Of a DNA stretch of 64,000 nt, positions 17,318 to 26,000 are shown piece after piece. This stretch comes from Pseudomonadota bacterium (GTDB lineage Bacteria > Pseudomonadota > Gammaproteobacteria > QQUJ01), in contig QQUJ01000022.1 of the NCBI GenBank assembly GCA_008501635.1, positions 1-64,000 on the forward strand. The letters run 5' to 3'. Both the position numbers and the translations under genes were made by a program. Positions within the stretch are counted from its first letter, which is position 1; each line of letters starts with the position of its first letter. The notes under the pieces are model-generated. The model did no database searches and was not told where the DNA came from. It was given only the letters and a program-made list of their open reading frames with translations.

Positions 17318-18097
17318 TTACGGTTTGATCGCTTCGATATCCGCCGATGCGATGTAATCCTCGATGCCGCGCTCACCCGCCATGTCGCGAATCACCGCCC
17401 GCGACGCCTCGCGCGGCTTTACCCGGATCGAGGAGAAGCCGACCTGCTGCAGCATCTGCTCCACATCGTTCACCAGCGCCGCCCCCGCCACGCAGCCGGT
17501 GTAGTGACTGACATCCGCACGGATCGCCTCGGGCAGCGGCTGCAGCGCGACGATATCCGAGATCGCCAGACGCCCGCCCGATTTCAGAACACGGTACGCC
17601 TCGCGAAACACCTGCTGCTTGTCGGTGGAGAGATTGATCACGCAATTGGAGAGAATGACATCCACCGTAGCGTCGGCCACGGGCAGATGCTCGATTTCAC
17701 CCAGGCGGAACTCGACGTTGGAATAACCGCCCTTGAGTGCGTTGCTGCGCGCACGGCTCAACATCTCCGCCGTCATGTCGACGCCGATCACTCTACCGCT
17801 CTCGCCGACAGCGCGCGCCGCCAGAAAACAGTCGACACCGGCGCCGCTGCCCAGATCCAGAACCGTCTCGCCGCGCGACAGTGCCGCGATCGCCGTGGGG
17901 TTGCCGCAACCCAAACCCAGTTCCGCGCCTTCGGGTAGCGCCGCCAGTTCCTCGGCGCTGTAACCCAGTTTCCGGGAGTAGTCGTTGTCGCCCCCGCACG
18001 AAGCGGTGGTGGAACAGCAGCCACCCTCATTGCGGGCGATACCCGCATAGCGTTCTCGCACCTGGTTTCGAAGATTCACCGAATTTTCATTGTTCAT
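17318..18097 (-). CDS. arsM: Arsenite methyltransferase ArsM
   Basis: From ATG 18097 the protein has 259 residues. The SAM-binding motif is VLDLGSGAGVDC at 79-90. The arsenic-binding cysteines of ArsM are present: C27/C28 near the N terminus (EGGCCS), C152 in SNCVINL and C202 in YTGCVAGA. ArsM methylates As(III) to less harmful or volatile species in the cytosol. The start overlaps the arsR stop as ATGA, so the two are translationally coupled. An in-frame extension upstream to 18352 runs through arsR and is not real. A shared terminator follows at 17263-17295. Confidence 0.92.
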   Translation of the reverse strand: MNNENSVNLRNQVRERYAGIARNEGGCCSTTASCGGDNDYSRKLGYSAEELAALPEGAELGLGCGNPTAIAALSRGETVLDLGSGAGVDCFLAARAVGESGRVIGVDMTAEMLSRARSNALKGGYSNVEFRLGEIEHLPVADATVDVILSNCVINLSTDKQQVFREAYRVLKSGGRLAISDIVALQPLPEAIRADVSHYTGCVAGAALVNDVEQMLQQVGFSSIRVKPREASRAVIRDMAGERGIEDYIASADIEAIKP

Positions 18098-18453
18098 GAC
18101 CCGCTCTCCTTGCAGCCGACGCTGCCACAACATTGGTTGAAAAATTTCATCAGCATCTCCACCGCTTGTGGCGCGACACAACACTCCACCCGTTGCCCGC
18201 GACGGTTCATCTCCAGCAATCCCGCCCGATTGAGCTCCTTCAGATGATGCGACAGGGTGGAGGGCGCAATATCGACCATCTGCGCCAGATCGCCCACACA
18301 ACGTCCCAGGGCCTCCGGGGACTCGACCGACCAGACCTTCCCGGGTGCGCAACAGGCCACGAGTTCCAGAAAGATCTTCAGGCGATGGGGATTGGAGAGC
18401 GCTTTGAGAATGCCGCTGATCTCGTCCAGCTCATTAGTACTATATTTCGACAT
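18094..18453 (-). CDS. arsR: ArsR-family transcriptional repressor
   Basis: The 119-residue protein is a winged-helix ArsR/SmtB regulator: ILKALSNPHRLKIFLEL at the start and DLAQMVDIAPSTLSHHLKEL as the recognition helix. Candidate metal-binding cysteines are CC at 34-35, C52, CC (VECCVAP) and CC near the C terminus (FNQCCGSVGC). Such repressors leave DNA on binding As(III) or Sb(III), and arsM downstream is the expected target. The start ATG at 18453 has no Shine-Dalgarno sequence; the promoter at 18461-18488 predicts that transcription begins almost at the start codon. Confidence 0.9.
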   Translation of the reverse strand: MSKYSTNELDEISGILKALSNPHRLKIFLELVACCAPGKVWSVESPEALGRCVGDLAQMVDIAPSTLSHHLKELNRAGLLEMNRRGQRVECCVAPQAVEMLMKFFNQCCGSVGCKESGS

Positions 18454-18488
18454 ATTTCGAATAATAGAACCATATTAGAAAAGGTCAA
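18454..18488 (-). promoter_or_regulatory. arsR promoter with overlapping operator
   Basis: The minus strand shows TTGACC (18483-18488), a 16-base spacer and TATTAT (18461-18466), a good sigma-70 promoter. The bases between the -10 box and the start codon and the first codons read TTCGAAATATGTCGAAATA, containing a TTCGAA palindrome and a repeated TCGAAATAT, a probable ArsR operator. The predicted start of transcription is within one or two bases of the arsR ATG. Confidence 0.6.
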
Positions 18489-18528
18489 GCACAAAATATC
18501 GGGCGGATGACTACCGCCAGGGGAAGGG

Positions 18529-18602
18529 TGGAGCGGGTGATGGGAATCGAACCCACGTTAGCAGCTTGGGAAGCTGCAGTTCTACCATTGAACTACACCC
18601 GC
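18529..18602 (-). tRNA. tRNA-Gly (anticodon CCC)
   Basis: The minus strand gives a 74-base cloverleaf. Acceptor stem GCGGGTG/CACCCGC with encoded CCA, anticodon stem GCAGC/GCTGC around TTCCCAA (anticodon CCC), and T-arm GTTCGATTC. It closely follows the standard layout of bacterial tRNA-Gly(CCC). Confidence 0.95.
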
Positions 18603-18928
18603 ATTGTGATGCACTACGACTCGACTGCCACCGTCGGCATGCGCCGCGCTCGCGTGGGGCGAGATTCTAAGCGCTGCCCTGCGCCGGTCGCAAGGCCACC
18701 AGCCCGCGACGCACCTCGATTCACCCCGGCTTCCGCCGCCGCCGAACACGATCCCCGCCCGAGGGACACAGGCGCACATGCCGGCCGCCGCCTGTCACTT
18801 GAACCTCCCCGCTTCTGACGGCGACCCAATCACCGACACGGGACCTGCAAAGAACATCCCGTGCGGGGATAGCCATCCCGCCAGCCCGCCCAGTGGGCTG
18901 CTTGAACCCGGCATCAGGAGATCGAGTA
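18603..18928. other. Gene-free stretch upstream of the exported-protein cluster
   Basis: I see no reading frame with protein character. A short inverted repeat, CACGGGA/TCCCGTG (about 18837-18863), lies in what would be the leader of the next gene. No convincing promoter was found by eye. Confidence 0.5.
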
Positions 18929-20212
18929 ATGAAACGGAAGCTGATCAACACCCCCGCCCTGGCGGGCGCGGCACTGGTCGCACTGAGTTTGGGCACGCCC
19001 AACGTCCACGCCCAGGAGTTCCATGCCGCGCTCCGCGCATCACCCGCCGCGCACAACGGCCAATGCCCCGCGAAGATCACCTTCTCGGGTCGCATCAGGG
19101 CCGACCGCGCGGGACGCGTGCAGTACAGGTTCATCCGCAGCGATGGTGCCGTCGCACCGATTCAAACCCTCAACTTTGAGCGCCCCGGCAGTCAATCGAT
19201 CAGCACCACCTGGACCCTGGGCGGGGATCGCCTGCCGGGCTACGACGGCTGGCAGGCCGTTGAGATCGTCTACCCCACCGCCATGGTCTCCGACCGTGCC
19301 GCCTTCAGCGTTCGCTGTGCGGATACTCCACGCACCACGGTCGGCAGCAAAGTGAAAGAGGTGGTCCGGATGACCGTGCCGCGCCGGAAACTCCCCGATC
19401 TGAAGGTCAAATTGAACGCTCCCCGCAGCGCCGAGCCTGGCGACACCATCGGTAATGCGATTACCGCCAGGGCTTTCAACGTGGGTGAGGCCGGCGCCGC
19501 CGGCACGGCCAGCGCCGGTTCCAACGGCTACATGATCGACGTCGTGCTCTCGAAAGACACGAACGTCGTCGACGGCTTCGCCGCCTACGCGCCCAACTAC
19601 AGCGACGATGTGCTGCTACAGGGCGGACGTGTGAGCAACACGGTCGACCTCGCGCCAGGTGCCAGCCATGCCTACCCCAACCTGCAGGGCGGCAACGGCA
19701 CCATTCCCGCGGACACATCGCCGGGCAGCTATTACGTGTGCGCCCGTATCGATCCGGGGAAAAAGACCGCCGAGTCGAACGAGAGCAACAACGTCGATTG
19801 CCAGCGCATCAAGATCGCAAAACAGGGCAAACCCGACCTGATGGTCCGCTCCTTTGGGCTGAAACGCTGGGGCAGCTGCGCGCCTAACAATGCCGTCATC
19901 ACCTTTCAGGTGACGGTTGCCAATGTCGGTACGGTCGCGTCCCCCGCGGTGACCGATTACGCGCTGGTGCAAGTGATGGATCAGCACCGCAACTGGGGCA
20001 ACGGGGTCATGTTGGGCGTCATCGCACCGGGCGCCACCCGGACAGTGGAAATTCCGGTCTATTATCTGCGGGAGGATCCAGCGCATATGACCGGTGCCGC
20101 CCCGCACCCGTTCATGGCGAAAGTCGATCCGGGCAACCGTGTTGACGAGAGCAACGAAGGGAACAATCAGTCGGCGACCATCAACGTCGGTGCGCCGGCA
20201 GGTTGTCGTTAA
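18929..20212 (+). CDS. Exported protein with two CARDB domains
   Basis: The 427-residue protein starts at ATG 18929 with AGGAG well placed upstream. A signal peptide ends at AHA-like PNVHA (about residue 28). After a ~120-residue region without a known match, two CARDB-type beta-sandwich domains follow (about 154-295, opening PDLKVKLNAP, and about 300-425, opening PDLMVRSFGLKRWGSC), each with the typical E-x-N-E-x-N-N ending (AESNESNN, DESNEGNN). The last domain closely matches the C-terminal domain of the protein at 21221-22150, including WGSC and a terminal GAPAGCR. CARDB domains bind surfaces or ligands, or act as spacers in secreted proteins. First gene of the cluster. Confidence 0.8.
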   Translation: MKRKLINTPALAGAALVALSLGTPNVHAQEFHAALRASPAAHNGQCPAKITFSGRIRADRAGRVQYRFIRSDGAVAPIQTLNFERPGSQSISTTWTLGGDRLPGYDGWQAVEIVYPTAMVSDRAAFSVRCADTPRTTVGSKVKEVVRMTVPRRKLPDLKVKLNAPRSAEPGDTIGNAITARAFNVGEAGAAGTASAGSNGYMIDVVLSKDTNVVDGFAAYAPNYSDDVLLQGGRVSNTVDLAPGASHAYPNLQGGNGTIPADTSPGSYYVCARIDPGKKTAESNESNNVDCQRIKIAKQGKPDLMVRSFGLKRWGSCAPNNAVITFQVTVANVGTVASPAVTDYALVQVMDQHRNWGNGVMLGVIAPGATRTVEIPVYYLREDPAHMTGAAPHPFMAKVDPGNRVDESNEGNNQSATINVGAPAGCR

Positions 20213-20267
20213 ACGCCCACAAGGGATTGCGGGGTCCGCCCGCAATCCCAGCCGGGAGGGCATTGAG

Positions 20268-20642
20268 ATGGAACACGTCACAGCAAGATCAGACGATCGA
20301 CCGCTGCCACCGCGCAGTCCGGTTGCCACGCCACCCCCCCACGCCAATTGGGCACAGGTAATGATCGCCCTGGTTGCGCTCATCGGAGTCAATGCAACGC
20401 TGGCGGCACCGCCCTCCAAAACCCCTCCGCGCACGGTCCCGCAGCTGAACCAACCGCCTGCGATCCCCGAACGATCTGTTGCGCCACGAAGCCTGGCCAT
20501 CGAGCGTGTCGATTTCATTGGCCGCGAGATCGATCAAGCGCGCAGCCTCGCGCTCAGCAATGTGAACTTCATCGGCGTCGAGACCGCGCCGCCGCGCAGT
20601 CTGGAAATCAGCAACATCGATTTTGTTGGAACACCTCGCTAG
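20268..20642 (+). CDS. Small exported protein with three C-terminal repeats
   Basis: The protein has 124 residues from ATG 20268 (GGGAGGG upstream). A hydrophobic segment (WAQVMIALVALIGVNATLAA) looks like a signal peptide after an unusually long 28-residue polar N terminus. The C-terminal part is three copies of a ~17-residue repeat: ARSLAIERVDFIG-like, ARSLALSNVNFIG and PRSLEISNIDFVG. I do not recognise the repeat. It lies in the cluster of exported proteins, 55 bases after the CARDB gene and 15 bases before the next. The short beta-like repeats suggest a structural or adhesive role, which is inference only. Confidence 0.65.
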   Translation: MEHVTARSDDRPLPPRSPVATPPPHANWAQVMIALVALIGVNATLAAPPSKTPPRTVPQLNQPPAIPERSVAPRSLAIERVDFIGREIDQARSLALSNVNFIGVETAPPRSLEISNIDFVGTPR

Positions 20643-20657
20643 CAAGGGAGAAAAGAA

Positions 20658-21191
20658 ATGTCCACTTCCCACGCCTTCCCGTTAATACTGGTTCTTGGAT
20701 CAACAATCGCACTAATGGCCCAGAACGTTCTGGCGCATCCGCCCAGCGCGACGCGCGACCCCACGCTTTCGCACGTCCATATCTCGGGTCGCGTCGCCAC
20801 CCCCGAGGGACTCCCCATCGCGGGGGCACAGCTGATCTGGGGTCATGGTGCGGTGCGCACGCCCGCCCCTGGTGGCCTGTTTCGGGAGGGTGCCTTTGGG
20901 ACCCAGGAACTTGCACCTGCCTCCGATTCACCGTTTCGCGGAGTCTCGGATACCTGCTTTCATCGTGCACCGAGCTCGCGCTATATCCGCACCCGTGGTG
21001 ATGGCACCTACGATCTGATTTTTACTTTCAAATCGGCATGCAACCACCATCTCGACACACTGCACGAGAATGACGTGTTCTTGTACGTCTACAAGGAGGG
21101 CTTCAGCTTCGAACGCGGTTCCGGGGGCTCGCGGCTGCGCATCGATCCTCCGCGCAAAGGTATTCCCGGCCCGTCGCTTCCCGGCCGCTAA
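20658..21191 (+). CDS. Exported protein with carboxypeptidase-regulatory-like domain
   Basis: This 177-residue protein has a signal peptide (FPLILVLGSTIALMAQNVLA). The segment HVHISGRVATPEGLPIAGAQ is the start of a carboxypeptidase-regulatory-like or Ig-like beta sandwich, and DGTYDLIFTFKSACNHH is its later strand region. Two cysteines (DTCFH and SACNHH) may form a disulfide. It has no enzyme motif. The gene lies 15 bases after the previous one and 29 bases before the next, as expected in one operon. Confidence in the domain call is moderate. Confidence 0.65.
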   Translation: MSTSHAFPLILVLGSTIALMAQNVLAHPPSATRDPTLSHVHISGRVATPEGLPIAGAQLIWGHGAVRTPAPGGLFREGAFGTQELAPASDSPFRGVSDTCFHRAPSSRYIRTRGDGTYDLIFTFKSACNHHLDTLHENDVFLYVYKEGFSFERGSGGSRLRIDPPRKGIPGPSLPGR

Positions 21192-21220
21192 CGCGATGCC
21201 CCGTCTCAAGGAGAGACGCC

Positions 21221-22150
21221 ATGAACCACTCCCTTCGTTTTGGCCTACTCAGATCGGTTTACTCTTTACTGTTTGGCGTCGCGCTGCTGCTTGCAGGCAC
21301 GGCGTTGAGCTACCCCAAACCGGCGGTTGCCGACACCTGTTCCAAGCCCCTGTGCCGCTCCGGCGAGCGCTACCGCGCCGATAGCAATCCCCGGGCGACA
21401 ACCGGTTGGTGCCACTCGAGTTCCGGCTTCCCGACATTTGCCAGGTCGCATCAGGAACGCAGCTGCGACACTGGCTGGACGTTGGATCGCACGCGGGGTG
21501 TGTGCGTCAAAGACAACTGCTGCCCAGAAAAACCCCTCTGTTCACGTGGTGAGCGTTACACGCGCAGCGGCACACGGGACGGCCGCACTTACGGCGCCTG
21601 CGAATCCCGATCCGGCACTTACATTTCCCATACGATTAACTACTGCGAATCCGGCTGGGAACTGAATACCCGCACCGGCATGTGCAAGAAACAAGGTTGC
21701 GCGGTCGCCATCACCGGCACCATCGTTGCCCCTGTTCCGGTTTTTGTGCCCCCCGTCAAAGGCGCCAAACCCGACCTGATCATCGAACGCTTCGCCCTCA
21801 AGGATTGGGGCAGCTGCAAACCGGGCAACGCGGTAATCCGCTTTGGAGTTACCGTAAAGAACATTGGCAGCGCCGCATCGCCCGCGATCGCCGGCAAGGC
21901 ACTGGTCAAGGTGGAGGATACCCATTCCGCTTGGAGCAACGGAGTGACGGTGCCCGCCATCCCGCCCGGAGGCCGGCAGATCGTGGAGGTGCCGATTTAC
22001 TATCTCAAATCGGATCCGCGCCACATGACCGATGCCGCACCCCACCCCTTCGTCGCCAATGCCGATCCTTTGCGATTGGTGGATGAACTGCGCGAAGACA
22101 ACAATCGATCGAACATCATTAATGTCGGTGCGCCGAGGGCTTGCAAGTAA
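21221..22150 (+). CDS. Exported protein: two Cys-rich modules plus CARDB domain
   Basis: The 309-residue protein has a signal peptide (LLFGVALLLAGTALS), then two tandem Cys-rich modules of about 55 residues. Each follows the plan C-x-G-E-R-Y ... C ... C-x-(S/T)-G-W-x-L ... T-x-G-x-C-x-K (for example CRSGERYRADSNP with SCDTGWTLDRTRGVC, and CSRGERYTRSGTR with YCESGWELNTRTGMC). A Pro/Val linker leads to a CARDB domain (PDLIIERFALKDWGSC onward) that is a paralogue of the last domain of the first cluster protein and also ends GAPRACK. The paired cysteines suggest a disulfide-bonded extracellular protein. Confidence 0.75.
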   Translation: MNHSLRFGLLRSVYSLLFGVALLLAGTALSYPKPAVADTCSKPLCRSGERYRADSNPRATTGWCHSSSGFPTFARSHQERSCDTGWTLDRTRGVCVKDNCCPEKPLCSRGERYTRSGTRDGRTYGACESRSGTYISHTINYCESGWELNTRTGMCKKQGCAVAITGTIVAPVPVFVPPVKGAKPDLIIERFALKDWGSCKPGNAVIRFGVTVKNIGSAASPAIAGKALVKVEDTHSAWSNGVTVPAIPPGGRQIVEVPIYYLKSDPRHMTDAAPHPFVANADPLRLVDELREDNNRSNIINVGAPRACK

Positions 22151-22286
22151 CTGCAATATCGAGATTGTGGAACAGCCGCTGCGTAACGATCGATGGGGCC
22201 ATTGAACCATGCGTGGGGAAATCGCGACTACTCGCTCGATCGCCAGCACAATAACTCGCGGGTGGAACCAAATACAGGAGTGCACC

Positions 22287-22913
22287 ATGAAGAACGAACT
22301 CACCCTCAACCTCATTGGCAAACGCAACGGTTTCGAGCGCCGCGCGATAGCGGCAGTCATCCGTCTCTTCGCCATCGCCTTACTGACGGTGGCCGGCACC
22401 TTACCCGCCCATGCCTGGAAGTTCGAGTTCCTCTCGCCTCCTCAGGGCCTCACCCCTGTGCTTGCTCAGGGGGGCAAACTCGGCATGCAACTGATCGTGG
22501 ACGAGCAGATACTCAAGATGATCAATCCAGACGGATCCAACAAAATCCTCTACGTCGACCTGGAGTGGATAGCCCCAGGTTCCAACCAACCGATGGCAAT
22601 GTGCTTCCCAACGATTAACAAGCCATGCCTGCCCTCGTTCACACAAATGGTGGGCCCCTTTCCCGACAAAGCGTTCCGCTCGAATCGATTCTGGGCGGAG
22701 CGCTCGGCCTTCCCCACACCCGGCATCTGGGCACTCAGGGCGAAACTCAGGAACACTGACGTCGGCTACGCCGTACTGCATATCGATGTGCAGTCCTACC
22801 CCAAGGCACGTGATATACAGCCTGCAACCACCATCATGAAACCCGGGTTGGTCACACCACCGCCCGCGGGAAAGAGCAACGCCCGGGGAAGGCTCAACCT
22901 TCCGACCCGCTGA
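22287..22913 (+). CDS. Exported protein of unknown function
   Basis: The protein has 208 residues from ATG 22287 (AGGAG upstream). A signal peptide is clear (AVIRLFAIALLTVAGTLPAHA). The body (WKFEFLSPPQGLTPVLAQGG) is probably beta-rich, with two cysteines near residue 110 (AMCFPTINKPCLPS). The C terminus is rich in Pro and Gly. I do not recognise a family. Its position between the Cys-rich CARDB gene and the giant IPT-type gene points to the same process. Confidence 0.6.
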   Translation: MKNELTLNLIGKRNGFERRAIAAVIRLFAIALLTVAGTLPAHAWKFEFLSPPQGLTPVLAQGGKLGMQLIVDEQILKMINPDGSNKILYVDLEWIAPGSNQPMAMCFPTINKPCLPSFTQMVGPFPDKAFRSNRFWAERSAFPTPGIWALRAKLRNTDVGYAVLHIDVQSYPKARDIQPATTIMKPGLVTPPPAGKSNARGRLNLPTR

Positions 22914-23030
22914 GCGAGGTCACTGCCAGCCTGGTTGATTGATTCCGCTATAGCGCTCGGGCGTAAAAAGCTTATAGTCTGTGGAACAATTGCACAGGGA
23001 TGAATAACGAGAAAAGGCGAGGGAGCATAA

Positions 23031-26000
23031 ATGTATTTACGTTCGCTGCGTAATCCCGTGAGCTCCGTCATCCGGCTGCTGATCGTCATATTCCTGCTGG
23101 GTGCTGGTGCTGCATACTCCCAGGGCCGCCTGGGCCTGCCCAGTGCCCCACGGGTCGATTCGATCATGCCCGATACGCTTAACCAGGGGCAGTCCGCCAC
23201 GCTGCTGATACGCGGCCGCGGTCTGCACGCCGGGATGGGCGTCGATCTCGGTGAAGGGGTGACGGGCGGTACGCTGATCATGGTCAACGACACGACCGCC
23301 CGCGTGACGGTACGTGTCCATTCTGGCGCAGCACCAGGTCTCCGTACCCTGGCTTTGGTAATCGATGGCGTACCGCGCGCGCAGCGCGCGACGGTCACTA
23401 TCGCCGGCGGCACAGCACACAGCGATTCCGCACCGGCGACACCCGCTGCGCCGGATGGGCCGATAGGCTTCGTCCAGGCCGCACCCGCCGGCTCCACCCC
23501 GGCCGCGCCTGATGGACCTCCGGGTTTTGTCCAGGCGGCACCCACTACCGCCGCGCCTGATTCTGCGACCTCTTCCGCCCTGCGTCTGCTGCGCATCACA
23601 CCCAATCGCCTGCAGATCGGACAGAGTTACTCGCTCAACCTCGCCGGCCAGGGTTTCGCCCACGGCATGAGCGTCGACTTCGGCGACGGCATCGTGGTGC
23701 GTGGCGCCGTTCGGGTGACCAGTGCCAACACCGCCACCGCCCGGGTACAGGTCACCGGGGACGCCCTGCCGGGTTATCGCACCGTCACCGCCTCGATCAC
23801 CGCGGCGGTTGGGACACCCGGCATCGTGGCGATTCCCGGCGGTACCGTGCAGGCCCAGGCGCCGCGTGCGCTGGAGATATTTGGCACCGCAGCCACGACC
23901 GCAACGCCGCCCCCCAGCGGCGGTTTCACGCCACCGGCAAAAGGTGGATTTGCACCGCCACCGCCCGGCGGCGGCTTCGCGCCACCCCCGGTCGTCCAGG
24001 CCACTCCCACACTACCGCCGGTTCCAAAGATTACCAAGATCACGCCGAGCAAAATGACGGCGGGAAAAAGCTACGCGGTAACGCTGGAAGGTCAGCACCT
24101 CAGCAACCAGCTGCTGCTTGATTTCGGCAACGGCATCCAAGTGCAGGGCCCACTGATCAGTGCAGGCAGCAACAAACTTCAGGCAACCGTGAAAGTGGAC
24201 AAACAGGCCACGGCGGGCACCCGCAAGATAACTGCATCCGTAAAGAAAGGGAGCGCCGGTGTGCAGCAGCCGGCGCAGTTTGCCGTGCTCGCCGCAGCGA
24301 CCAAGAAACCAAAACCGCAGCTGGTAAAACTCAAACTGCCCAAGCTCGATATCACCGATATCCTCAAGGGGCGCATCGACCTTCAGGCTCCCCAATGGCG
24401 CCAGCAGATCGGCTCGCAGGCGCCGATAAAGGACCCGATCACGGGTAAACCGCTCACCGAGCCAACCCCCATCTACAAGGCCGACGTGCCACTGCTGCAC
24501 GACGAGGCCCTGTTCAGTTGGAAGGAGACCAATCCGGGCACCTCGGAGTGGTTCGAAATCCGCTTCTACGCCAAGGGCAAACTGGCCGCCAGACGACGCA
24601 TCGAAGTCACGGAGCACAAGCTATTCGGCAAACCCATTCCGGTCCTGCCCACCTGGTTCCGGCCCGATGCCGCATTGCTCGCCGAACTGCTGAAACATGC
24701 GCCGCCAACCTCTACGGGACAGATGCAGCAAAGCGCGGGCGCGTTCCAACAAAATATCCCCGTGCAAGGCGTGAGCCCGGCTGGGGGCGCGATGCCCTCC
24801 GCGGCCGATCTGGTGAACACAGCCTTTACCAGCGCCACCCTGCATTGGGAGGTGGCGGGCTACCGCAGGTACCACGCCTCGGGCGTGGTGAAAACGGCGT
24901 TGGTGGACGAACCAATTCTGGTTGCCGCCGCCAAACAGGCGGCCCCTGCGACGCAGAGCGACGCGCAAACACCCAAACTGGGTCAAGGCTTCGTCGAAAC
25001 CGAAGTGGCACTTTCGGAACGCTGGCCTCTGGCGACACCCAGTCCGCCCACCGGACTCGGCTGCGGCAGCGAACAGGGCTCGCTCAGCCTCACCAATCTG
25101 GACAAGGGCGCGAAGCAACAGGGCAGTTCCATTGTGGTGGAGGCCGGTGACGGTCACGTCGGTGACCGCTTCCGCCTCAAGGGCACCTTCAAGCTCAACA
25201 ACAGTCCCTACGCCAGCCACCCCGAGACCCAGCAGACGAGCTTCAAAAATCCAGTCACCCAAAAGACTCAGGTCGTCGCCACCACCTGGCAGTTCGACAA
25301 CCTCTTCGTCGATTGGGGCGACGGCACCGTAACTCCCCTGGCCATGACCCAGATCGGCAGCGCCGGCAGTTACGCGGCGGGCGATACGCTCTCGCTGGGC
25401 GAGGGCCACCAGCACAGCTATGCGGGCACCGGACCCTACACCATACGCGTCTATCAACTCTCGGCGAAGGACGTGCAGGGCGGCGGGCAAGTGGCTGCGG
25501 CACAGGCGATCGACAAGGATCTGAGCCTCTATGCCCAGGTCGCTGCGCTGACACCAGGGTCCCACACCGGCAAGGAGCAGATGAAGTGGTCCAAGGCGGT
25601 GGCGGATCGCGCCTTCATGACCTTCTGCCGCAACGTACGCATCGAACCGCGCACCGACCCGGCCAGCTACGGTCCGCTGCAGTTGGTGGAGATCGGCATC
25701 GACGGCTTCGCCGGGCAGCAGGAATCGGCCAAGGGCGCGACAAAAGTGGGCGCCCGGCAGAAACCCGCCGTGAACGCCGCCAAGCCGACGCTGTCCGCCG
25801 CACCCAGTGCGGGTAACATGCTGCAGGCGCAACCGAAACCTCAGCTCTCCTTCGGCGATCTACCCACCTTTTCCACCTGCAGCTCGGAACTGACGGCCGA
25901 GGCAGCGGTGCGCTACTCCGGACAGGGCAAGGCGCGGCTGCGCTGGCTGCTGGACGGCGTTGCCATCGGCGAGGACGAGCGGGTCTTCGGCCCCTCCCAG

